Shown piece by piece: positions 1 through 10,100 of a stretch of DNA of 20,000 nt. A program made the position numbers and the translations under genes. The notes beneath the pieces are model-generated. The model searched no databases, had not been told where the DNA came from, and saw nothing but the letters and a program-made list of their open reading frames with translations. The stretch is from Theodoxus fluviatilis (Eukaryota > Mollusca > Gastropoda > Cycloneritida > Neritidae), in assembly GCA_034096865.1 (NCBI GenBank), contig JAWQFJ010026818.1:10001-30000 (forward strand), given 5' to 3'. Position 1 is the stretch's first letter. The number at the start of each line of letters is the position of its first letter.

Positions 1-10
1 GAGCTGTTTG

Positions 11-43
11 GTGTGTGTGTGTGTGCATGCATGCGTGCGTGTG
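11..43. repeat. (GT)n microsatellite with GCAT/GCGT interruptions
   Basis: A short GT-rich run followed by gcatgcatgcgtgcgtg. Simple sequence within an intron; no coding value. Confidence 0.8.
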
Positions 44-122
44 TTACATTCGCATGCAGAAGAGCATCCAAGCACAATGAACATTTTACCTGACAGCCTT
101 GTCATCAACATTAAGGATAGGG

Positions 123-300
123 TTCCAGAGACGGGCCACACTAATGGACTCATTCCAGGAGAGGGGTGTGGGAAAAAGCAGCAAAGCTGGTGGGCCACAC
201 AAGCTAGTGGGCCAAAGCATCTGATTGCCAAGCGATCTTGGTCCGTTAATCCCACACCCCTCTCCTCGGACGAGTCCACAAGTCTGGCCCGTCTCTGGAA
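123..300. mobile_element. Foldback/MITE-like element, copy 1
   Basis: Left arm 123-172 begins TTCCAGAGACGGGCCA. The reverse complement of 251-300 begins identically, and the arms match over about 50 bp with a handful of differences around AATGGACTCATTCCAGG versus TGTGGACTCGTCCGAGG. The 78-bp middle has no coding potential. The middle contains GCTAGTGGGCC and GCATCTGATTG, both found inverted in the larger element at 890-1585, so the two are one family. Class unknown; no clear target duplication seen. Confidence 0.7.
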
Positions 301-746
301 GCCTGTCCAATGTTAGTACTCTTGTTGTGTTTGGCCCCCTGACTGGGTGAAAAATTACAAACAAGAGGGAAGTGATTTGGAGTGCTGAGATGCGAATGAT
401 GAAGGAGTCTGCTTTATTTACCATGTGCAAAAATGACAGCATGTATTCCATATTTTGAAACTGATGCACAAAGAAGCCTTAGCTCAGGCAATTAGGGGAT
501 ATAAAAACAGGTTTTGGGAGGTTGGGTGGAGATTTTGATTTGATTTGTTTTCCATTTCAATTCTAATGATTTTAACCAGTAATCTTTAAAAACATTTTCT
601 GGTAAAAGGTGACACTTTCAGCAGATGAATGGAAGGGCTCACAATTATTCTGCGTACATGTATCTGTTTGCTAATGTTGACTACTGTGCCATTTTGTTTA
701 TTCTGCTCATTGCTGACCCTTTCTCTCACCCCACGTTGCACTGCAG

Positions 747-842
747 GTGATAGCCTACTCCCAGAGGAGGTACAGGATATTTGGGGAGACCATCGACATT
801 GCGGTGGGCAACTGTCTGGACAGATTTGCCAGAGTACTGAAG
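747..842 (+). CDS. OSGEP: OSGEP exon a (32 codons; [15 protein letters not shown])
   Basis: Starts in phase 0 after ctgcag and ends phase 0 before gtgaga. It encodes [14 protein letters not shown] followed by the conserved core containing Asp17, Gly21 and Asp25-Arg26 of this part. This corresponds to the eukaryotic form of the Kae1/TsaD segment that contacts substrate nucleotide. The donor lies only 28 bp before the first unit of the 96-bp tandem array. Confidence 0.96.
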
Positions 843-2365
843 GTGAGAGACAGGATCAGCTGTAAAATGCAGGAACAGCAGGAAGGTATGAGAAGTATCG
901 GTATCCCTACCACTGATTGGCCCCACTAGTGGACTCGTCCTAGGAAAGGGGTGCAATGTTGGTGGCAGGAACAGCAGAAAGGTATGAGAAGTATCGGTAT
1001 CCCCTCCACTGATGGGCCCCACTAGTGGACTCGTCCTAGGAAAGGGGTGCAATGTTGGTGGCAGGAACAGCAGAAAGGTATGAGAAGTATCGGTATCCCC
1101 TCCACTGATGGGCCCCACTAGTGATCTCGTCCTAGGAAAGGGGTGCAATGTTGGTGGCAGGAACAGCAGAAAGGTATGAGAAGTATCGGTATCCCTACCA
1201 CCGATGGGCCCCACTAGTGGACTCGTCCTAGGAAAGGGGTGCAATGATGGTGGATTAACTCACAGTGACTCCCACACAGAATGACAACCACATTATTACA
1301 TGCTCGCTAACTCACATACGCAATCTTGGACCGTTATTCCGCCCACAGAATGACAATATAAAGTGAATAATTGACAAACTGGTGTACACAATGCGCTTTC
1401 AGCTGAATTGGGTTACGATGAATATCAAATTTGCAGCAGCCGTCAAGGCAATTTGGCTCTGGAGCATAAACGCCAATGTGAAAACAGCCAATCAGATGCC
1501 ATGACCCACTAGCGGAGTGGGGTCTGCACCCCTTTCCTCGGACGAGTCCACTAGTGTGGCCCATCAGTGGAAGGGATCCCGAAGTATCTTCATATTGGGG
1601 GGGGAAGGGGGGGGGGGGGATTCTTCATAATGAATGTTCATGATCTTTACATAAAGAGGCTTTCATGAACCAGCCCATGCATGGATAAATATAACCTCAA
1701 GTTGTGTGTTATGAGAAAGAAATGTAAACCTTATACTCAGCAAAGAAAACAGCTACCCAGGAATAGTTTTGGCTGGCCTGCTACATGGCTTCTCCAACGC
1801 TTTGCAACTGACTACAGTGACTTAGTATTCAGTCCACACACCGGTGAGACAAATTCGAGTCATGTGACTGAATGAGAGGACATGCCTGCCCCTGTCTCCA
1901 TCGAGCATTGGCTTGGATGCGATGTGCATGGCCTCTTTTACCCCTCTGCGGAAGCAGTGCGCCTCATGTTCTAGCACTCAGATGCTGACTTCTTGTCGTA
2001 TGCTCCCTCATCTGTCTCCATGTGTGATAGACTTTTGGGCTCACTCATCAGTGCATGAAAGGGATTTGAACTGTAGTGTGTGCTTGTGTGTGTGTGTGTG
2101 TGTGTGCATTTAAGTGTGTGTGTGCATGCATGTATGTGTGTGTGGGCATGCATGTATGTGTGTGTATGTGTGTGTGTGTGCTATTGTGTGTGTGTGTTTG
2201 TGTGTGCTTGTATGACTGTGTGTGTATGTGTGTGCATGTATGAGTGTGTGTGTGCATGTATCAGTGTGTGTGTGTGTGCATATGTGTGTATGTGTGCATA
2301 TGTGTGTGTGCGCATATGTGTGTGTGCACATATGTGTGTGTGTGCATATGTGTGTGTGCGCATAT

Positions 2366-2396
<31 letters not shown>

Positions 2397-5300
2397 CACA
2401 TATGTGTGTGTGCATATATGTGTATGTTTGTGTGTGCATGTGGGTGTGTGTGAGTGTGTGCGTGTGTGTGTGTGTGAGAGTGTAAAATGAGTAAGAGGAA
2501 TCCTGCACTCATGCAGTATTGAGAAGTCAGTTTACTTGGCTTCCATCTACCTCTAGCTTACCATCAGTTTTTAGTAAAGTATGATTGTGTCATTCATTTT
2601 TCAGTGGTATACCACTTTTGTCTGCAATTCGGTTGTAAATTGCTTCTGAAAATGAAATGTTTTAGTGGAATCTATTATCATAGCAGCAACTTCACAGTTA
2701 TTTCATTTCTGTACTGGTAAAGGGTCCATGGGAAAGATGTTTGGGGTGAAGTAACTTAGCCCTTTATCTTCTGACCACAAAGATTTGCTTTGGTTATTGG
2801 TGATGGTGGTGGTATTTATTTTCTTGTTGGTGTTACTCTTACTTTCACATGAACTAATTGTGGTTGCATTGTTTGTGCTTCCTTAGCTGTCCAATGACCC
2901 CAGCCCAGGCTATAACATTGAACAGATGGCCAAGAAGTGAGTGAAGACTACTTTTTCTCTCAGTCCTATGTCTGTCTTGCATGTGTTCCCAACATGTCTG
3001 TGGGTGCAGTCTTTGAGAAATCAACTTGACATTATCTGCACTGAGAGTATCTACATTTGGCCAGTTTGGCTGAATGTAAGTAATTTACCACCAAGATTTT
3101 AAAAAATAATTATATATTTTCTAATAGTCGATTTGCTTGGATGGATGGAGTTTTACAGCATATCAGCCTTTGTGAGCTATGCAAGGCAATTGATCATAAA
3201 CATCACTAGGGCTGGTCAGAGGCTGGGAGCCATGTTGTCATGCCTCTACCATGCACACAGGTAGCCCCACAGAATCTTATGGTAAGCTGCATGTGTGGCA
3301 TGTGGTACTTTACATTTTTTGCTGTTGGATTATGAATTATGATATTGTGGGTCAATTTTGTTACTCACCACAGGATATTTCCAGTCAGCTGTAGCTTTTA
3401 TAATATCGACCAATAAAGTATTTACAAAGTTTGATATATAATGTCAAGTTTAATTGCTGCAGGTTGTGTAGTGTCAGATTTTCAGCATAACACACACACG
3501 TGCACACACACATACACAGACACACACACACACACACATAGATCCAGTTTTATAGATGTAGAGATATGGCGTGCATATCTGTCATACTGATCTTTTTTCT
3601 TTGACAGAGGAAAGAAGTTCCTACCTATCCCCTATGCAGTCAAAGGCATGGATGTATCTTTCGCTGGCCTGCTCTCCTTCATTGAGGTAAGATGGTAGTT
3701 GTTCATTCTTCATGGTGTTGCTTGCTGAATGTGTTCATGTGTGTGTGTGTGTGTATGCGTGTGTGTGTGTGTGTGTGTGTGAGAGTTTTGTGTAGATGGG
3801 AAGAGTGATGATTGGCTTACTGTCTTCCCATCTCCGCACTTATCTCCATTCATGCCACTCCAGCCAGGGTTAGGTTTTTTTGTCTCGGTAAGCCAATGTT
3901 TTTGCTCACTCAATAACACCAACAGGACCTTTTTCTTCTGTTGTTTTTGGTAACTTAGCAACTGGACACAACTCAAAAAACATTTTCTCTTTTCCTTTAT
4001 TGTCTGAAAGTACTTAAGTACAAAGTCTGTTATTTAAGATTGAAGTCGCAGGAAGTTTCTGGATTACTGTTGTTGCTGACTAACTTGATTGCTGTGCGTA
4101 GGAGCGCGCACCAGGGCTGATAGAGTCAGGGGAGTACACTCCAGAGGACCTCTGCTTCTCACTCCAGGAAACCATCTTTGCCATGCTGATTGAGATCACA
4201 GGTAAGACCTGTTACCTGCACTTCGATGACTCCCAAAATAAATTTCCTAAGGGATGTTAGTCTGTCTCTCTGTCTCTCTGTTTGTCTCTTTGTCTCTCTT
4301 TCTGTCTGTCTTATGCACTGACTGAACATAGTCATGACATGTTTCAGACATTTCCTTTTCAATTGGATGAGGAGTAGCATATTGTACAATGAAAATATCA
4401 TGATATCAAAATAGTTGAAGTGTTGTAAAAAAGTGCAAAATTTTCCCCGGATTTCATAAACACTGTTTTGAGACATCTCTTTAAATCTGTGTACATCAAG
4501 TACATTAGTTCCTTTACAACTTACTTCTGCTTTTCTTGTCAGTTTTCCATTGGGTTTCCCCAGGGTTTCTGTCCAGTTGTTGCAGTTTACGCAGAATGTC
4601 AACTGACAAACCATCTCTGGCTAGACCTTTTTAGTTACAGATCTGGATTGGCTGTCCTAGATTGACATAGAACATCAGTGGACATGTTGATGTCACTGTA
4701 GTGGACATGTTGATGTCACTGTTGGAACTGCGTTTTGGGTGGGGTGTTTTACAGATCATTTTTTTCATAGTCACACTTGACCAGAGTTTTCTAGTATCAG
4801 TCAAAGAGGAAGCAGGCCTATAACTCAGATGATGAATCATCAAAAATGAGTGGCTTGGACTTATTTTTGCACATACTGTTTCTCCTGCTCTTCTTGCCAA
4901 TCAAGTTCCTTGCTTTCTTTCTTCTTTTCTTTCTGTCTTTTCTTTCTGTCTTTTCTTTCATCCTTTTCTCTCTTTCTCTTTTTATCTTTGAATTTCTTCA
5001 GCAGCAGCAGCAGTGCTGAACAGCCTGAAGTTGATAAGTGCAATAATGTTTATGCAATAGCAATGGAGGAGTCTTCTTTCTCTCTTTCTCTGAAAACTGG
5101 TTCAGGCCTGATGACTCCACTTTACCTGGGATTCTAATAAGTTCATTTGTTTTTAGTTGTTCATGATTTCTTCTGTCTTTTCCAGAGCGTGCCATGGCTC
5201 ACTGTGGATCTGAGGAAGTTCTCATCGTAGGAGGTGTCGGATGTAAGCACTTAGCTCCTATGCATTACATGCTCTCTCTCTCTCTTCTCTCAAGCTTTAA

Positions 5301-7053
5301 CTAAGTTTTTTTTTTCATGCTGATTGCTAACTAGAGCATTTTTTGCAAGAGCATGCAAACGTTACAAATACCGTTCCATAAGTTAAGGCCCACACATTCA
5401 GACATGGATGCATTATGTGTACAAGTTCATGCATGCACACACTCAGAGGCACATGCACATCCGCATCCATTCAAATATGTGCCATGATGGTTGCTTGCAC
5501 ACGTACCATTTCATGAACCTGTGCATGAGCATTCAGGCAGAGACTTGCACACATGCAAACACAAATGCATGCACTTGTTTAGAATCGTGCACTTGTTTAG
5601 AATCATGCACACTACCATGGAAAAGTGAAATGGGATTAAGAAAGGTAATGGCAGCTCAGGCCTTGGGTCTCCGGATCTTCTTGCATGACCAGAGATCTTC
5701 TGTCTTGTCGTGGAAGCCTTTTCTTTTTCAGTGTAAGATATGCATGTACTTGCACATTGATTGTGTCTGCAAAAGAATCTCATCAATAATAATTACCCAT
5801 TTCCTTTTTTCCTTTTTTAAATAATCCAAGTTCAAAATTCAATAATAATTATCTGCATGTTTCAACTTGTGCATCATCTGCATCATTGGACACGTGAGTC
5901 ATGGCTTGAAACTGGGTGCATACATGCAAACTCTGTGCATACATGCAAACCCTGTGCACACATGCAAACTGTGCATACATACAAACCCTGTGCACACATG
6001 CAAACTGTGCATACATACAAACCCTGTGCACACATGCAAACTGTGCATACATACAAACCCTGTGCACACATGCAAACTGTGCACACATGCAAACCCTGTG
6101 CATACATGCAAACTGTGCATACATGCAAACTGTGCATACATGCAAACTGTGCACACATGCAAACCCTGTGCATACATACAAACCCTGTGCACACATGCAA
6201 ACTGTGCATACATGCAAACCCTGTGCATATATGCAAACTGCACACATGCAAACTCTGTGCATACATGCAAACTCTGTGCATACATGCAAACTGTGCATAC
6301 ATGCAAACCCTGTGCATATATGCAAACTGCACACATGCAAACTCAGTGCATACATGCAAACTCTGTGCATACATGTACATGCAAACTGGGCATACATGCA
6401 AACTGGGCATATTTGCAAACTCTACATACATGTATGCAAACTGTACACACATGTATGCAAACTCTGTGTACATGCAAACTCTGTGCATACATGCAAACTG
6501 GGCATACATGCAAACTGGCCATATTTGCAAACTCTACATACATGCAAACTGTACACACATGTATGCAAACTCTGTGTACATGCAAACTCTGTGCATACAT
6601 GCAAACTGGGCATACATGCAAACTGGCCATATTTGCAAACCCTACATACATGCAAACTGCACACACATGTATGCAAACTCTGTGTACATGCAAACTCTGT
6701 GCATACATGCAAACTGGGCATACATGCAAACTGGCCATATTTGCAAACTCTACATACATGCAAACTGTACACACATGTATGCAAACTCTGTGTACATGCA
6801 AACTCTGTGCATACATGCAAACTGGGCATACATGCAAACTGAAATGGGAGCACTCTGCATGCACGCTGCACCTCCGTGCCTGGTACCAAGGGTGGTTGTA
6901 CCTCACTGTTGCAGGCAACAAGAGACTGCAGGAGATGATGGAACAAATGTGTAAGGAAAGGGGGGCAACTCTGTATGCCACAGATGAAAGGTAGGCTGTT
7001 AAGGCATCCTTTTCATCATTCATTTTAATGGTATTGAAAACTTTCTTTCTTCC

Positions 7054-7111
<58 letters not shown>

Positions 7112-10100
7112 TCTCTCTTTCATTCTTTCTTTCTTCATTCTTTTCTCCCTTTTTGTCTCTTCTTTTTTTTCAAAACTAGATTGTGCCCTTTCTTGTACAT
7201 TCCTGTTCATCTTTATGACGTTGAGTTGAAAATCTCCTCTAGAAAGCCAACAAGGAATTTATGGCATATGTGAGATGAAAGATGATGAAATCTATAAAGG
7301 ATATTTTATTACAGTTGTGCCATCCAATTTATCTAAAATTAAGGCTCTTCTGGAGGGAGAGTTGGTAGGTAAGATGCAAAAGCTATCAGCCAGAATTCCC
7401 ACCCACCCCCAACCCACCCACCCCCACCCCCATCCCCCTGTGGGTTCGGGGTAAGAATAGACCCACCGCGTCTCCCTTCGGAATTTGTAAAAGGCAAATA
7501 ACTAGGGGACACCGTGACTTGATAAATGTTTACTCTAAACTGTTCTAGTGATTTTCGTGCTTAATTGGCCCTACATAGCCTACAAAAGCTGATAGGCCGT
7601 AAAACACCAACCAACCAACCAACTCCCACCCCCACTCCCATCCTCCACTCCCCACAATTACTGCCCTCACATTATGTTTTGTCAAGTTAATTTGCTCAGA
7701 TAATTCACTTTCGCAAACATTTTCCTCCTTTTTCAAACAGGTGTGTTTGTATAAAAATCTACCATTATTTAAACAGGGTTTCAGGTAGTGTTCAAATGAA
7801 GAGTCTTGTTTACTGCCTTGAACGGGTTTTGACTGCTTTATTGTGGTATGTTGCAGGTTCTGCATAGACAATGGCGCCATGATAGCTCAGGCAGGCTGGG
7901 AAATGTTCCGTGCTGGCATCACCACTCCCCTTGAGAAGACCACTTGTACCCAGAGGTGTGTGTGTGTGTGTGTGTGCGTGTGTGCACTGTATGTGTGTGA
8001 GTCTGTATATGTGTGTGTCTGTATGTGTGTGTGTCTGTATGTGTGTCTGTGTGTGTGTGACTGTGTGTGTGTGTGTGTCTGTCTGTCTGTGCGTGTGTGT
8101 CTGTGTGTGTGCCTGTGTGTGTGTGTGTGTGTGTATGTGTGTGCCTGTGTGTGTCTGTGTGTGTTTCTGTCACGGCTAGAACAGCCGTGCTATTTAGTTT
8201 GCCTGACTGGACTTTAACCCAATTCTTCTCCCCCTCCACAGCGCGGAGGCTGGCAGTGGGAGAGGTATCAGGTTACCCTGCTGCCTGTTCACTGTCATTT
8301 GGTAGTTGTACACAACGCAACAAGATTTCTTTGCTAGAGATGGTTATTGAAAGGTTCTCATGATCTGAAATTAAAGATCAGTTCTTGCTTGTTCCATAAC
8401 ATGAAACATGCCACTATTTTGCTCGAGGAAAAATCTTCATTTGGACAGTTAACCCTTTTCTGACTGACGTTGCCATACTCAAAACACCTCCTGCTGCCTG
8501 AGGTTGCCACAAAGAAAAAGCAAGAATTGGAGTGGTTTTACAAAAACTTTTATTGCATCAAAGTTTCTTCATGAATCTTCATGAAACTTTCAGGACTACT
8601 AGAATAATGGTTCCTCTTTCCATTGATGATAAGTTTGGCTCAATTGCCATGGTAACCATATGGTGGCCATATTGGAAAGGGAAATAATTATGTCAAAAAA
8701 TGTGAGAAAAGTCATTCAAAGTTAAAAACATCAAAACTCCCTTGAGAAACTAACATTTTCTGGGTGCCTAGCACCTCAGCAACATATCAGCAGCATGCAA
8801 CAAGCAAAACATTGGGTATGAAACAGTCAAATAGGGCACAAAACTCAAATAAAACCATGACCCCATTAAACGGCTGGTCACCATGTCAACTGCCCAAATA
8901 TGGGGTGGGTCAAAAAAGTTCTCACTATCAATATCATTATGTTTCTCCATGAATCATCATGAAACTTTCAGGACTACTAGCATAATGGTTCCTCTTTCCA
9001 TTGATGATAAGTTTGGCTCAACTGCCATTGTATCCATATGGTAGCCATATTGGAAAGGGAAATAGTTAGGTCAAAAAGTGTGAAAAAAGTCATTCAAAGT
9101 TAAAAACCTCAAAACTCCCTTGAGAAACTAACATTTTCTGAAGAATAGTTGTTGACAAAAATCAGTCAAACCAAATGAATTTATATCTTCCTGAACATTG
9201 AGCATAACATAAAGAAAGTAAAGATCACTGACAAAAATTAGGCTCAAGGAAAACATCATGTATATCCATATCAACATAATCAAGATTTTTATACTCTAAG
9301 TGCATCATTTTGATATATCACAAATAAGAAAGTGAGGGGGTGGGAATAGAGGGAGGGAGGGAGAGAGAGAGAGAGAGAGAGAGTAAACAAAAACAGCTGC
9401 ATAATTACCTTGCCAAAGAACGGTATAGCTCTCAATAACGGGTTTTTTTGTCCAGAAGTGATGAATCTCTGGCTTCGAGATAATTCCCATGGTCAGGAGG
9501 AGGCCAATGAATCGCTTCATTTCAGCAGCAGTGGTACTTCTCCATCCCCTCAGGTAATAATAATTGGGATGCACTTGTGCCACCTGATGTGTATAGCGAT
9601 TAGTCTCTGTCACAAAAAGTTCAATCACTGTTGCACCGATGAAAAGTTCAAAGAAAGTTTTCGGAGATTTCTCCTCACTGAGATTCACCTTCAAACCAGG
9701 TACAGAAGTGAATGCTGGAACGTCTGTCATTTCACCGTATTCCACTTCGACCCACCCTCATCTTCGTCTTGTGGAGTCTGTCACGCTCGACCGCCACGCC
9801 CACTTTGACTCGAACTCCGTCTTCTTGCACGCGAAAATCGAGTTGAACGGCGCTTGCTTCCCAAACTCGAAGTCGACGTGCTTGGCCTTGCATAATCTTC
9901 TTCAGAATCACTCGAATCGGGCACATTTCTGGACAATAAATCATCAGAATCGGAGTCACTTTCGCTGTCGGCATCCATTCGAATCTCCTCTAATGGCGGA
10001 GCAGGGGAACTTTGACCTCAAAACGACATTTTTGGCGAAAAAATCCAACATTTCTTCGATCAGACAGCGATCACGCAAACACGGTCATATAAACTAAGGG

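Larger units (their letters stand above)
1..746 (+). other. 3' part of an upstream OSGEP intron
   Basis: The first exon seen begins in the middle of the protein, so this stretch is the end of the preceding intron. It contains a short GT tract at 11-43 and a foldback repeat at 123-300. Bases 300-746 show no gene, only AT-rich sequence ending in a pyrimidine-rich acceptor (ctctcacc...ctgcag, AG at 745-746). No upstream exon of the gene was found here on either strand. Confidence 0.75.
843..2886 (+). other. OSGEP intron a-b (2044 bp)
   Basis: Donor gtgaga, acceptor ccttag. Contents in order: 96-bp tandem array and foldback element (871-1585), a G-rich tract (about 1597-1619), about 460 bp of unremarkable sequence, a long GT/GCAT array (2076-2482), and 400 bp with no recognisable feature. 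Long frames here come from the repeats and show no protein signature. Confidence 0.85.
4202..5185 (+). other. OSGEP intron d-e (984 bp)
   Basis: Donor gtaaga, acceptor tccag. Contains a TCTCTGTC-type simple repeat near 4259-4312, a 23-bp tandem pair, a long pyrimidine tract and a five-copy CAG run near 5000-5015. The open frames here give no recognisable protein. Confidence 0.85.
5243..6914 (+). other. OSGEP intron e-f (1672 bp), mostly minisatellite
   Basis: Donor gtaagc, acceptor ttgcag. Short (TC)n at 5270-5289, a CATGCAC-rich patch at 5408-5610, then the large TGCAAAC minisatellite to 6842 and about 70 bp of unique sequence before exon f. Confidence 0.85.
6991..7856 (+). other. OSGEP intron f-g (866 bp)
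   Basis: Donor gtaggc, acceptor ttgcag. Contains a (TC)n tract (7048-7133), a C-rich tract (7394-7439) and a SINE-like repeat (about 7438-7631). No coding signal. Confidence 0.85.

Noticed and set aside
726..1244. 172-codon minus-strand frame with four 32-residue repeats
   Set aside because: The 96-bp tandem repeat is a multiple of three, which keeps the frame open. It crosses exon a antisense and has no protein signature.
871..1248. CRISPR-like regular array
   Set aside because: Units are contiguous 96-bp tandem copies without unique spacers, in a eukaryotic intron.
900..1570. Hammerhead-ribozyme-like pieces (CTGATGG, GGACGAGTCC, GGAAAG) in the foldback arms
   Set aside because: The invariant CUGANGA and GAAA core strands do not occur with the helices in the right order; position 9 is G instead of A.
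2048..2512. Cys/Val- and His/Thr-repeat frames here and at 7843-8239 and 11635-12353
   Set aside because: Pure products of (GT)n microsatellites in all frames.
5857..6994. Overlapping plus-strand frames of 300-375 codons and minus-strand frames of 145-226 codons
   Set aside because: They are translations of the TGCAAAC minisatellite, open on both strands because the monomer lacks stops, and one even runs into real exon f by chance of frame.
7545..7880. 111-codon minus-strand frame
   Set aside because: It runs through the SINE-like repeat and antisense to exon g, with no protein similarity visible.
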